64,000 bases of DNA from Flavobacterium rhamnosiphilum. Lineage in GTDB: Bacteria; Bacteroidota; Bacteroidia; Flavobacteriales; Flavobacteriaceae. The position numbers and the translations under genes were made by a program. Of the stretch, positions 18,811-30,135 are shown one piece after another. The first letter of the stretch is position 1, and every line of letters starts with the position of its first letter. Under the pieces are notes generated by a model. It did not search any database and was not told where the DNA came from. It saw only the letters and a list, made by a program, of their open reading frames with translations. The stretch covers positions 124,001 through 188,000 of the forward strand of contig NZ_SMLG01000003.1 in assembly GCF_004349195.1 (NCBI RefSeq). The letters run 5' to 3'.

Positions 18811-21783
18811 TTAGAAATTTGCATTTACTCCGAACAAGAAAGTTCTGGCTCTTGGATATACATTCCCATCGATTCCGTTGAATTTCTCTGGATCTAAACC
18901 GTCATATTTTGTTAATATCAAAACGTTTTGAACACCAACTGTAAATCGTAACGAAGCTGCTTTTAATAATGCTTTATCTAAAGTATAGCCAACAGTTACA
19001 TTATCAAGTTTAATAAAAGAAGCATCTTTTACAAAATAATTAGACAAATAGCGCTGTGTTCCGTTATCTTCAAAAGTAAAACCTGTATTATTGTAATCAG
19101 AGCTAACATTAGACAAATCCGTTTGTCTTCTTAAACCAGCATCTGAGTATCCTTTATCAGAACTTACGTTGTCAAAAATATAATTTCCTAGACTGGCTCT
19201 CCAGTTCATCGTGAAATCGAATTTTTTATAATTTAATGTAGAAAACAATCCAAAAGTACAATCTGGTGCCGCTTTATGGTATCTGTAACGATCGCCGTCA
19301 TCAATCTTGCCATCTGCATTTCTATCTACATAAGCTCCTTGAATAGGTCTCTTATTCGCATCATACAATTGCTCATATACAAAAAATGAGTTTGGAGCAT
19401 ATCCTACTGAATTAATCTGAATATTATTATTTGCTCCTCCCGATATAGCTCCTGTCGTATAACCCTGGAATCCTGGAACGGTAACTCCTAACTCCGAAAT
19501 TTTTTGATCAATATAAGTCGCATTAAAAGCTACATTCCAAGTCAAATTATCATTTTTAATAATATCTGATTGAATACTAAATTCAACTCCTTTTGTTCTC
19601 ACACTACCAATATTAAAGAAACCTTGATTTCTAATATTTGCACCATCTGGAACCGCTATATCTGCTAATAAATCACTTGATTCTTTATCAAAATAGTTAA
19701 TAGATCCTGTAATTCTATCATTAAGGAATCCGTAATCTATACCTAAGTTCATCTCTGCTAATTCTTCCCATTTGATATTCTCGTTATATCCTTCAGGTCT
19801 AGCTGTTGTATAAACTGTATTCCCAAAAATATACTGTGAATTAATAGTCCCTAAAGTTACTCTTCTTAAATAATCATACTGAGCAGAAATATCTTGCTGA
19901 CCTGTCGTCCCGTATCCGAATCTTAATTTTAAACCGGAAAGAGTAGCATTATCTTTTAAAAAGGCCTCTTCAGCCACATTCCATGCTAAAGCTGCTCCTG
20001 CAAAATTACCCCATCTGTTTTCTTTAGAAAAACGTGAAGTTCCATCTCTTCTGTAATTTAAAGTCACTAAATACCTGCTATCGTACCCTAAATTCAAACG
20101 TCCAAAATACGATTGTAAGTTGATCATTGGATCTGTTATAACATCTTCTTTAGGAGTTGGCTGTCTAAGCTCACCAGACTCATATTTTTCTTTTTGAAAT
20201 AACTGATAGTTGTAACCCGCCGTAGCATCAATTTTAAATTTCCCTAAATCTTTAGTATAATTAAAATACGTATTTAAGTTTTTGTTTTGAAGCGCATCTG
20301 TATACGTAGAATAATTTCCTAAATTTACCCAATTACCAGAACTAAACGCATTTGGCTGATACCCTAAAGCACTTTGCGTGCTTACTTCTGTATATCCACT
20401 GCTATCAAATCTATCAATACCTGCCTCTGTAACTATTCTTAAATCTTCAAAGAAATGAAATTTATAATCTAATCGAATATTTCCCCATTTTCTGGTAGAA
20501 GTAGCTCTTCTTTCATCTTGATTTAATCGAGCCACTGGGTTTCTTGCTGGTAATAATGGTAAATTACCGTTAGCCTCTAACCATTCGAAATAGCCTCCAT
20601 AACGAGAACTTGAATCAAAAACAGGTTGTGTAGGATCAAATCCAATTGCACTTCCTATAATAGCGCCTTCATCTTGAAATCTATTTTTACCAAAGGATAG
20701 ATTTCCGTTGATATCAATTTTTAAATGATTATCAAATAAAACAGGATTTAATGATACTGATGTCGTAGTTCTTTCAAAAGAAGTGTTTTTTAAGATTCCA
20801 GGATTATTCACATTCCCAACAGATAATCTTACAGGTAATTTATCAAACAAAGCTCCGCTAACCGAAATATTGTTGTTTGTTGTTAACGCTGTTTGAAAAA
20901 TTTCATCCTGCCAGTTTGTATTGGCAGTACCCAATAGCGCTTTTTGTGCGTTAGATCCTTTTTCATTTACCAATGCACGAAATTGGTCAGTACTTAATAC
21001 ATCTACCGTATTAGCGACAGTATTTACACCAACTTGAGAACTAAAATTAACTTTCACTCCACCTTTTGTTCCCTTTTTAGTTGTAATAACAATAACTCCA
21101 TTTGCCGCTCTAGATCCGTAGATTGCAGCTGCAGAAGCATCTTTTAAAACGGTAAAAGACTCGATATCATTAGGGTCAATTGTAGATAAAATACTTGTAG
21201 CACCACTCGGTGTTGTATTGCTTAAAGGAAGTCCATCTAAAACGATTAACGGCTCATTAGAAGCATTTAAAGAAGATCCTCCACGGATTCTAATATCCGC
21301 TTTAGCCCCTGGTGCTCCGCCACCTGTAACATTAACACCTGAAATACGGCCACTAATCAAACTTTCAGGAGTTACATTAATCCCTTTATTAAACTCTTTA
21401 GCAGAAATTTGAGAAACTGATCCCGTAGCATCTTTCTTCTTAACGGTGCCGTAACCCACTTGGATTACAACTTCTTTTAATTGATTTGAATCTTCTTCTA
21501 AAGATACATTTAGTGATTTTTGAGAATCGTAGTTAACAACCGTATTTTTGTATCCAATATAAGAAAACACGATATTATCGCCTTTCTTAACATTAGATAA
21601 CTGATATTTACCGTCAAAATCAGTAGAAACTCCATTAGCGGTACCTTGTACTTTTATATTTACTCCCGGAATAGGCTGTCCTGATACTTTATCGAGAACA
21701 GTTCCGCCAATAGTATTCTGAGCCAGAATATTAAGAGGGAGTAGCAGTACTAAAATTAACAACTTTTTATAAATTGTTTTCAT
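18811..21783 (-). CDS. susC: SusC-type TonB-dependent outer membrane transporter
   Basis: A 990-residue oligosaccharide importer. Signal peptide (1-21); a carboxypeptidase-regulatory-like beta-sandwich (about 24-105: GGTVLDKVSGQPIPGVNIKV, DFDGKYQLSNV); the SusC signature LKEVVIQVGYGTVKKKDATG; a plug domain (PLIVLDGLPL, IYGSRAANGVIVITTKKG); then a 22-strand barrel ending RARTFLFGVNANF. It draws energy from TonB-ExbBD. First gene of the leftward operon; it diverges from lacI across 236 nt that must hold both promoters. Confidence 0.96.
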   Translation of the reverse strand: MKTIYKKLLILVLLLPLNILAQNTIGGTVLDKVSGQPIPGVNIKVQGTANGVSTDFDGKYQLSNVKKGDNIVFSYIGYKNTVVNYDSQKSLNVSLEEDSNQLKEVVIQVGYGTVKKKDATGSVSQISAKEFNKGINVTPESLISGRISGVNVTGGGAPGAKADIRIRGGSSLNASNEPLIVLDGLPLSNTTPSGATSILSTIDPNDIESFTVLKDASAAAIYGSRAANGVIVITTKKGTKGGVKVNFSSQVGVNTVANTVDVLSTDQFRALVNEKGSNAQKALLGTANTNWQDEIFQTALTTNNNISVSGALFDKLPVRLSVGNVNNPGILKNTSFERTTTSVSLNPVLFDNHLKIDINGNLSFGKNRFQDEGAIIGSAIGFDPTQPVFDSSSRYGGYFEWLEANGNLPLLPARNPVARLNQDERRATSTRKWGNIRLDYKFHFFEDLRIVTEAGIDRFDSSGYTEVSTQSALGYQPNAFSSGNWVNLGNYSTYTDALQNKNLNTYFNYTKDLGKFKIDATAGYNYQLFQKEKYESGELRQPTPKEDVITDPMINLQSYFGRLNLGYDSRYLVTLNYRRDGTSRFSKENRWGNFAGAALAWNVAEEAFLKDNATLSGLKLRFGYGTTGQQDISAQYDYLRRVTLGTINSQYIFGNTVYTTARPEGYNENIKWEELAEMNLGIDYGFLNDRITGSINYFDKESSDLLADIAVPDGANIRNQGFFNIGSVRTKGVEFSIQSDIIKNDNLTWNVAFNATYIDQKISELGVTVPGFQGYTTGAISGGANNNIQINSVGYAPNSFFVYEQLYDANKRPIQGAYVDRNADGKIDDGDRYRYHKAAPDCTFGLFSTLNYKKFDFTMNWRASLGNYIFDNVSSDKGYSDAGLRRQTDLSNVSSDYNNTGFTFEDNGTQRYLSNYFVKDASFIKLDNVTVGYTLDKALLKAASLRFTVGVQNVLILTKYDGLDPEKFNGIDGNVYPRARTFLFGVNANF

Positions 21784-21898
21784 ACTTTTTGTTTAAATTA
21801 ATTTAATTTTTTTCTTGAATTTTTATGCTTAACTATTACTTCGAATGTTAAATTTATGTAAAATTTGTCACCTCCGACATGACCTCTTTTTATTTGAG

Positions 21899-21912
21899 TT
21901 ACGAAAACGTAA
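21899..21912. promoter_or_regulatory. Candidate operator between susC and lacI
   Basis: Perfect inverted repeat TTACG-AAAA-CGTAA in the middle of the divergent intergenic region. It is a plausible regulator site for the adjacent LacI-family protein, but the spacing differs from the central-CG layout of most LacI operators. Confidence 0.35.
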
Positions 21913-22019
21913 TAGTGTTGAAAACTTTCTGATTTACATAAAATTTTATCAGTTTAATTACCATTTATAAAATTTAATTTTATCTTTATTAAGAAATAAA
22001 TTATTACCACATCTTCATC

Positions 22020-23042
22020 ATGAAAAGGAAAATAACGCTCAAACAAATTGCAAAAGAATTAGATGTATCAATCTCTACTGTTTCAAAGTCCCTGAGAAAC
22101 AGTCTTGAAATAGGCGAAGAAACCAGACTAAAAGTACAGGCCTTTGCTAAATTCTATAATTACAAGCCCAATAATATAGCCCTTAGCCTAAAAAACAGAA
22201 AAACTAAAACTATTGGGATCATTATTCCTGAAATTGTTCACCATTTCTTCTCCACGGTTATTAACGGAATAGAACAGGTAGCCAATGAAAACGGCTATAG
22301 TGTAATCATTTGCCTATCGGACGACTCCTTTGACAAAGAGGTCTTAAACATGGAAATGCTTGCTAATGGCAGCATTGACGGTTTCATTATGTCACTTTCA
22401 AAAGAAACCCAATTCAGAGGCGACTTTCATCACATTACAGAAGTAATCAATCAAGGAATGCCTGTTGTGATGTTTGACAGAGTTACAAATGATATCCTTT
22501 GCGACAAAGTAATCATAGACGATCAATCTGCGGCTTATGAAGCGGTTCAAAGCTTGATTGACAAAGGAAGAAAAAAAATTGCCTTGGTAACTACCGTTGA
22601 CTATGTTAGCGTAGGCAAACTAAGGACTGACGGTTATATTAAAGCACTTCTGGATAACGGAATACCTTTTGATGAGAACCTAATTATCAAAATTGAAGAT
22701 ATTGACACCTGCGAAATCACCATTGGAAAACTGCTGGAAGACAAAGCCATTGATGCTGTTTTTGCAGTAAATGAGCTTTTTGCAGTAACCATAATTAAAA
22801 CCGCAAGCAAAATAGGATTAAACGTCCCTAAAGATTTAGCGGTTATTGCCTTTACCGATGGCATAATCTCAAAATATTCTACACCTACTATTACAACCGT
22901 AAGCCAGAGTGGAATAAAAATGGGAAATAAAGCGGCAAAAATGCTAATAGAAAGACTCGAATCTGAGGAAAATGAAGAAGATGAAAACTATAAAACCGAA
23001 GTAATTGAAACTCATTTGATAGAAAGAGAATCAACTAATTAG
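22020..23042 (+). CDS. LacI-family transcriptional regulator of the maltose locus
   Basis: A 340-residue repressor/activator. The N-terminal LacI helix-turn-helix is clear (TLKQIAKELDVSISTVSKSL, residues 6-25) with the hinge region SLKNRKTKTIGIIIP at about 58-72. A periplasmic-binding-protein-like sensor domain (about 65-330) follows. It is placed between the susCDE operon and the disaccharide import/phosphorolysis genes and most likely controls both in response to a malto-oligosaccharide or its product. In Bacteroides thetaiotaomicron the sus locus is governed by SusR, a different family; flavobacterial loci often carry LacI regulators instead. Confidence 0.9.
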   Translation: MKRKITLKQIAKELDVSISTVSKSLRNSLEIGEETRLKVQAFAKFYNYKPNNIALSLKNRKTKTIGIIIPEIVHHFFSTVINGIEQVANENGYSVIICLSDDSFDKEVLNMEMLANGSIDGFIMSLSKETQFRGDFHHITEVINQGMPVVMFDRVTNDILCDKVIIDDQSAAYEAVQSLIDKGRKKIALVTTVDYVSVGKLRTDGYIKALLDNGIPFDENLIIKIEDIDTCEITIGKLLEDKAIDAVFAVNELFAVTIIKTASKIGLNVPKDLAVIAFTDGIISKYSTPTITTVSQSGIKMGNKAAKMLIERLESEENEEDENYKTEVIETHLIERESTN

Positions 23043-23189
23043 TCTTTATTTGTTAATTTATTCATTACTACAACCTTGTAGTTGAAATTCTTTACTTTTA
23101 TTCGTTTCTAAAAAATAAAAGTCTGAAATATATTTTTATATTTACCCCATCAAAGCTTCAACTTTTACTTCGAAAATAAGATAAGTTTT

Positions 23190-23208
23190 GATAAGCATAG
23201 CGCTTATC
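23190..23208. promoter_or_regulatory. Candidate operator before the disaccharide transporter
   Basis: Perfect 7-bp inverted repeat GATAAGC-ATAGC-GCTTATC, ending 24 nt before the MFS start codon. Its place in the leader suggests regulator binding or a short hairpin. Twenty nt upstream, TTACTTCGAA (23165-23174) repeats a 10-mer also found at 21836-21845 before susC. Confidence 0.4.
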
Positions 23209-23232
23209 GTATTAATTTTTTAAATTACGATA

Positions 23233-24594
23233 ATGGAAAAGCGTAGATTAAGTTTCTGGGAAATTTGGAACATGAGTTTCGGTTTCTTAGGAATACAGAT
23301 GGGTTTTGCCCTTCAAAATGCTAATGCCAGCAGAATTCTTCAAATTTTTGGTGCTGATGTCCACGAACTTTCCTGGTTTTGGATCATTGCCCCTTTAATG
23401 GGACTTATTGTTCAACCTATAATTGGACACTACAGTGACAAAACTTGGGGGAAATTTGGAAGAAGAAAACCTTTCTTTTTAGTCGGTGCTTTATTAGCCT
23501 CAATTGGTTTAATATTAATGCCACAAGCCGAAATTTTTATTGCGTTTCTACCTGCCTTATGGGTTGGTGCAGGAATGCTGATGATTATGGATGCTTCCTT
23601 CAATATTGCTATGGAGCCTTTCAGAGCATTAGTAGGAGACAATTTAAGAACGGATCAGAGAACTTTAGGATTTAGTGTGCAAACGGCCTTAATTGGTTTT
23701 GGTGCCGTTATTGGCTCTTTGTTACCCTATGTTTTGACGAATTGGTTTGGCGTTTCAAATAAAAATGAAGATAGTGGCGTTCCTATGCACTTAATTTTAT
23801 CTTTTGTCATTGGAGCAGTCATTCTTGTCGCTTCAATTCTTGTTTCCATTTTTACTACCAAAGAATATTCTCCGGAAGAATTAGCTCAATTTGAAGACGA
23901 AATGGCGCATCAGGAAACCAGAGTTTCTGATACCAATCAAAAAGAATCGAGTTTATTAGACATTTTTGACGATTTTAGAAAAATGCCCACTACAATGAGA
24001 CAATTGAGTTGGGTACAATTTTTCTCTTGGTTTGGCCTTTTCGGAATGTGGGTTTTTACTACTCCTGCCATTGCCCATCATATTTACGACTTACCTATTA
24101 CGGATAGCAAAAGTACCGCCTATCAAAATGCAGGCGACTGGGTTGGCGTACTGTTTGGCATTTACAATTTGGTTTCCGCGTTCTATGCTTTTGCTTTACC
24201 CTATATCGCAAAAAAATTCGGTAGAAAATTGACGCATTCTATTTCGCTAATTGTTGGTGGTCTTGGATTGATTTCCATTTATTTTGTACCCAATGAAGAC
24301 TGGCTAGTCCTGTCTATGATAGGTGTTGGTATCGCTTGGGCCAGTATTTTATCCATGCCTTATGCCATATTAGCCGGATCAATATCTCCAATGAAAATGG
24401 GAGTTTACATGGGAATTTTCAACTTCTTTATCGTTATCCCTCAAATTATCAACGCCTTAATTGGCGGACCATTAGTAAAATATTTATACAATGACAATGC
24501 CATATTTGCATTAGTCACTAGTGGAGTCAGCTTCTTGATTGCTGCTGTTTTAGTAGTTAAAGTACAGGATGTTGATGACGTAATAAAACAATAA
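23233..24594 (+). CDS. MFS maltose/disaccharide transporter
   Basis: A 453-residue inner-membrane carrier with 12 predicted helices. Its N-terminus (WEIWNMSFGFLGIQMGFALQ, NANASRI) and the motif HYSDKTWGKFGRRKPF belong to the SLC45/GPH-like sugar:cation symporters used for maltose or sucrose. A hydrophilic central loop lies at about 217-260. The stop is 3 nt before pgmB, so transporter, phosphoglucomutase and phosphorylase genes form one unit. It should bring maltose from the periplasm to the GH65 enzyme. Confidence 0.88.
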   Translation: MEKRRLSFWEIWNMSFGFLGIQMGFALQNANASRILQIFGADVHELSWFWIIAPLMGLIVQPIIGHYSDKTWGKFGRRKPFFLVGALLASIGLILMPQAEIFIAFLPALWVGAGMLMIMDASFNIAMEPFRALVGDNLRTDQRTLGFSVQTALIGFGAVIGSLLPYVLTNWFGVSNKNEDSGVPMHLILSFVIGAVILVASILVSIFTTKEYSPEELAQFEDEMAHQETRVSDTNQKESSLLDIFDDFRKMPTTMRQLSWVQFFSWFGLFGMWVFTTPAIAHHIYDLPITDSKSTAYQNAGDWVGVLFGIYNLVSAFYAFALPYIAKKFGRKLTHSISLIVGGLGLISIYFVPNEDWLVLSMIGVGIAWASILSMPYAILAGSISPMKMGVYMGIFNFFIVIPQIINALIGGPLVKYLYNDNAIFALVTSGVSFLIAAVLVVKVQDVDDVIKQ

Positions 24595-24597
24595 TCG

Positions 24598-25254
24598 ATG
24601 AATAAAAAAGCATTTATATTCGACTTGGACGGAGTGATTGTTGACACGGCTAAATACCATTATTTAGCGTGGCAAAAAATCGCAAATGAATTAAATATTG
24701 AATTTACACTGGAGCATAATGAATTATTAAAAGGAGTGAGCCGCGTGCGCTCTTTGGATATTATATTAGAACTAGGAAAAGTAGAAGCTGCACAAGAAGA
24801 TAAAGACCGATGGTTGGTTCAAAAAAATGAGGACTATTTATCCTATTTAGTTGATATGGACGAAAGTGAAATTCTTCCGGGAGTTTTCACCATTTTAAAA
24901 TTTCTGAAAGAAAACAAACAACCAATCGCTTTAGGTTCAGCCAGCAAAAATGCCAGACCCATTCTGGAAAAAACAGGATTACTACCCTATTTTGACGCTA
25001 TTGTCGATGGAAATGATGTGTCAAATGCAAAACCGGATCCTGAAGTTTTCCTGATTGCGGCTAAATTATTAAACACAAAACCAGAAGACGCCATTGTTTT
25101 TGAAGATTCAGTTGCAGGAGTTCAAGCTGCCAATATTGGAAACATGACCAGTGTAGGAATTGGTGAAGCAGCGATTTTGCATGAAGCAAAATACATATTT
25201 GAAGATTTCACTGAAATTGACACCAACTTTATTAAGGAATTAATAAACAACTGA
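24598..25254 (+). CDS. pgmB: Beta-phosphoglucomutase
   Basis: Converts beta-glucose 1-phosphate, the product of maltose phosphorylase, into glucose 6-phosphate. The 218 residues show the HAD motif FDLDGVIVDT with nucleophile Asp9 and acid/base Asp11, the substrate-loop GVSRVRSLDIIL, motif II LGSASKN, Lys and motif III VFEDSVAGVQAA. The N-terminal HYLAW (His-x-x-x-Trp) is typical of beta-PGM rather than other HAD enzymes. It sits between the transporter and the GH65 phosphorylase, completing a phosphorolytic pathway. Confidence 0.93.
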   Translation: MNKKAFIFDLDGVIVDTAKYHYLAWQKIANELNIEFTLEHNELLKGVSRVRSLDIILELGKVEAAQEDKDRWLVQKNEDYLSYLVDMDESEILPGVFTILKFLKENKQPIALGSASKNARPILEKTGLLPYFDAIVDGNDVSNAKPDPEVFLIAAKLLNTKPEDAIVFEDSVAGVQAANIGNMTSVGIGEAAILHEAKYIFEDFTEIDTNFIKELINN

Positions 25255-25355
25255 AAATTAAAAGATTAAAAAACTAGAATCAAAAATTATTTGAGATTAA
25301 GAATAGCATTACAATCTTTAAATTTTAAAATTTTTGAATCTTTAAATTAGAAAAA

Positions 25356-27653
25356 ATGAATCAAGATTATATAAAACCAGATAATTGGTCTATCATAGAA
25401 GAAGGATTTGATGCAGAGAGCGTGAAATCATCTGAGAGTTTGTTCAGCATTGGAAACGGGGCAATGGGGCAACGTGCTAATTTTGAAGAAAATTATACTG
25501 GAGAAACATTCCAAGGAAGTTATATTGCCGGAATATATTATCCCGACAAAACCAAAGTGGGCTGGTGGAAAAACGGTTATCCGGAATATTTTGCCAAAGT
25601 TTTAAATGCACCCAATTGGATTGGAATCGACATCGAAATCAACGGAGAAAAACTGGATTTGAATACCTGTTCAGAAGTCAAAAACTTTCGTCGTGAGCTG
25701 AATATGAAAGAAGGTTGGTACAATCGTTCTTTTGAAGCGACTTTAAAAAACGGAACTGAAATCGCAGTTACTATTCGTCGTTTTCTTTCTATCGTTTTAG
25801 ATGAAGTTGGGGTAATTAATTACGAAATCATCCCTTTAAACAAAGATTCAAAAATAATTTACAAACCGTATATCGACGCTGGTGTAACCAATGAAGATGC
25901 CAACTGGGAAGAAAAATTCTGGGAGCCGCTTGACGTAAAAAAATCTGGAAATGAAGCTTTTGTAACGGCTCAAACGTTCAAAACACATTTCAAAGTAACT
26001 ACTTTCATGCAGAATAGCATTTTGACTAATGGTGAAAAAACAGCTATTTCTCCTTCCAATATTGATGCAACATCCGATAAAATTCAATTTAGTTACGATG
26101 TAATTGTTGCTCAAGGCCAAAAGTCATCCATCCAAAAAATTGGTGGTTACACGGTTTCTTTAAACCATGAAAATACAAATACTGCTGCGGAAAAAGTAAT
26201 TCAGTCTGCATTAACATTAGGATACGACCAAATGTTGCAAGACCAGATTGATGCTTGGGCAAAAATTTGGGAAATGTCAGACATTACCATTGATGGCGAT
26301 GTAAAAGCACAGCAAGGGATTCGTTTCAATATTTTTCAGTTAAACCAAACCTATTTAGGAAAAGATTCCCGTTTGAATATTGGACCAAAAGGATTCACGG
26401 GCGAAAAATACGGAGGTTCTACCTATTGGGACACTGAAGCGTATTGCATTCCGTTTTACATGGCGACCAAAGATCAAGAAGTGGCTCGAAATTTATTGAC
26501 CTACCGTTACAATCAATTGGACAAAGCCATTGAAAATGCTGCCAAATTAGGATTTACTAACGGCGCCGCTTTGTATCCAATGGTAACGATGAACGGTGAA
26601 GAATGTCATAATGAATGGGAAATTACTTTTGAAGAAATTCATAGAAATGGAGCCATCGCATTTGCCATTTACAATTTTTACAGATACACAGGCGATTACA
26701 GTTATATTCCTGAAAAAGGATTGGAAGTATTAATAGGAATTGCTCGTTTTTGGCACCAAAGAGCCAACTTTTCGACTAATTTAAACCAATACGTAATTCT
26801 TGGAGTTACCGGTCCAAACGAATACGAGAACAATGTAAACAATAATTTCTACACCAATTATATTGCCAAATGGTGTCTGGAATATACGTACGAACAGATT
26901 CAAAAAGTATCATTGGAATATCCTTCGGATCACAAAAGAATTACCGAAAAAGTAAAAATCACGGATGCTGAATTACAATCTTGGAAAAAAGTTTCGGATA
27001 ATATGTACTTCCCTTTTTCCGAAGAACATAACGTGTATTTGCAACAAGACGGTTTCTTGGACAAAGAATTAGTTCGCGTAGCCGATTTAGACAAAAGCCA
27101 AAGACCAATCAACCAAAAATGGTCTTGGGACAGAATTTTACGTTCGCCATACATTAAACAAGCCGATGTTTTACAGTGTTTCTATTTCTTCGAAGATCAT
27201 TTTTCGAAAGAAGAACTAAAAAACAATTTTGAATTTTACGAATCCTTTACGGTTCATGAAAGTTCACTTTCTCCTTGTGTACATTCGATTCAGGCTGCTT
27301 TATTAGACAAAATGGATATGGCGTATACCTTCTATTTGAGAACTTCTCGTCTGGATTTAGATGATTATAACAAAGAAGTGGAAGAAGGTTGTCATATCAC
27401 TTCTATGGCCGGAACCTGGATGAGTATTGTGGAAGGTTTTGGCGGAATGAGAATTAAAGAAGACCAACTTCATTTTTCTCCAAAAATTCCAAAAGAATGG
27501 AATGGCTATTCGTTTAAAATCAATTTCAGAAATCAGATTCTGAAAGTAGCTATTAATCATAAGGAAACCACTTTTTCTGTGGATGGAGATACCGATTTAG
27601 CCATTGTGGTAAATGGACAAACTGTAATCGCTACAAAATTTGAAATGGTCTAA
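25356..27653 (+). CDS. GH65 maltose phosphorylase
   Basis: A 765-residue cytoplasmic glycoside phosphorylase splitting maltose with phosphate into beta-glucose 1-phosphate and glucose. The N-terminal beta-sandwich (about 1-270) leads into the (alpha/alpha)6 barrel with YWDTEAYCIPF, the catalytic-acid segment GEECHNEWEITFEEIHRNG (acid Glu at 420 or 422), GVTGPNEYENNVNNN and the late KQADVLQCFYFF. A short C-terminal beta domain ends the protein. Maltose specificity is favoured by the starch locus and the adjacent pgmB; trehalose or kojibiose phosphorylases look alike. A 100-nt gap separates it from pgmB. Confidence 0.9.
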   Translation: MNQDYIKPDNWSIIEEGFDAESVKSSESLFSIGNGAMGQRANFEENYTGETFQGSYIAGIYYPDKTKVGWWKNGYPEYFAKVLNAPNWIGIDIEINGEKLDLNTCSEVKNFRRELNMKEGWYNRSFEATLKNGTEIAVTIRRFLSIVLDEVGVINYEIIPLNKDSKIIYKPYIDAGVTNEDANWEEKFWEPLDVKKSGNEAFVTAQTFKTHFKVTTFMQNSILTNGEKTAISPSNIDATSDKIQFSYDVIVAQGQKSSIQKIGGYTVSLNHENTNTAAEKVIQSALTLGYDQMLQDQIDAWAKIWEMSDITIDGDVKAQQGIRFNIFQLNQTYLGKDSRLNIGPKGFTGEKYGGSTYWDTEAYCIPFYMATKDQEVARNLLTYRYNQLDKAIENAAKLGFTNGAALYPMVTMNGEECHNEWEITFEEIHRNGAIAFAIYNFYRYTGDYSYIPEKGLEVLIGIARFWHQRANFSTNLNQYVILGVTGPNEYENNVNNNFYTNYIAKWCLEYTYEQIQKVSLEYPSDHKRITEKVKITDAELQSWKKVSDNMYFPFSEEHNVYLQQDGFLDKELVRVADLDKSQRPINQKWSWDRILRSPYIKQADVLQCFYFFEDHFSKEELKNNFEFYESFTVHESSLSPCVHSIQAALLDKMDMAYTFYLRTSRLDLDDYNKEVEEGCHITSMAGTWMSIVEGFGGMRIKEDQLHFSPKIPKEWNGYSFKINFRNQILKVAINHKETTFSVDGDTDLAIVVNGQTVIATKFEMV

Positions 27654-27697
27654 AATAATAGTTTCAATAATTTATTGACTATTAAAAAGTTAAGGAG

Positions 27698-27777
27698 TCC
27701 TGCAAGGTTTCAAAAACCTTGTAGGTATGTTGAGATTAATTTGTCATACCTACAAGGTCAAAAAAGACCTTGCAGGA
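27698..27777. repeat. Palindromic intergenic repeat (CCTGCAAGGT family)
   Basis: Nested inverted repeats: outer arms TCCTGCAAGGT/ACCTTGCAGGA, inner arms CCTTGTAGGTATG/CATACCTACAAGG, so two small hairpins plus one long cruciform. Such CAAGG...CCTTG elements are dispersed in flavobacterial genomes. It lies between the GH65 and GH97 genes. Confidence 0.85.
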
Positions 27778-27859
27778 TAGAGACGTAAATTATATCTAGC
27801 ACATTAACGGCAGTTTAAAAACAGAATAATAATCGAACTCAGGTTTATAACTTTTTTAA

Positions 27860-29983
<2,124 letters not shown>

Positions 29984-29994
29984 ATATTTTAGTT

Positions 29995-30075
29995 AACCAT
30001 ATAAGAAATATAAGTTCCTTTAAGTTGATACTTCGATAGATTTCTCTTAGATGTCCTTATATTTCTTATATGGTT
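29995..30075. repeat. Palindromic repeat, AACCATATAAG family, copy 1
   Basis: Twenty-bp perfect arms beginning AACCATATAAG (29995-30014) and ending CTTATATGGTT (30056-30075), with a ~40-nt loop containing TTCCTTTAAG and CTTAGATG. A diverged second copy is at 40115-40200. Lies between the GH97 and GH13 genes. Confidence 0.88.
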
Positions 30076-30135
30076 TAAATTTTATTTTGATGTTTCACAA
30101 TATTTCCAGTAGAACCTTAATTCAACAAAATAATT

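Noticed and set aside
25255..25350. Inverted repeat between pgmB and the GH65 gene
   Set aside because: The pairing comes mostly from A/T-rich words such as ATCTTTAAAT; arms are short and irregular, so it is not reported as a repeat.
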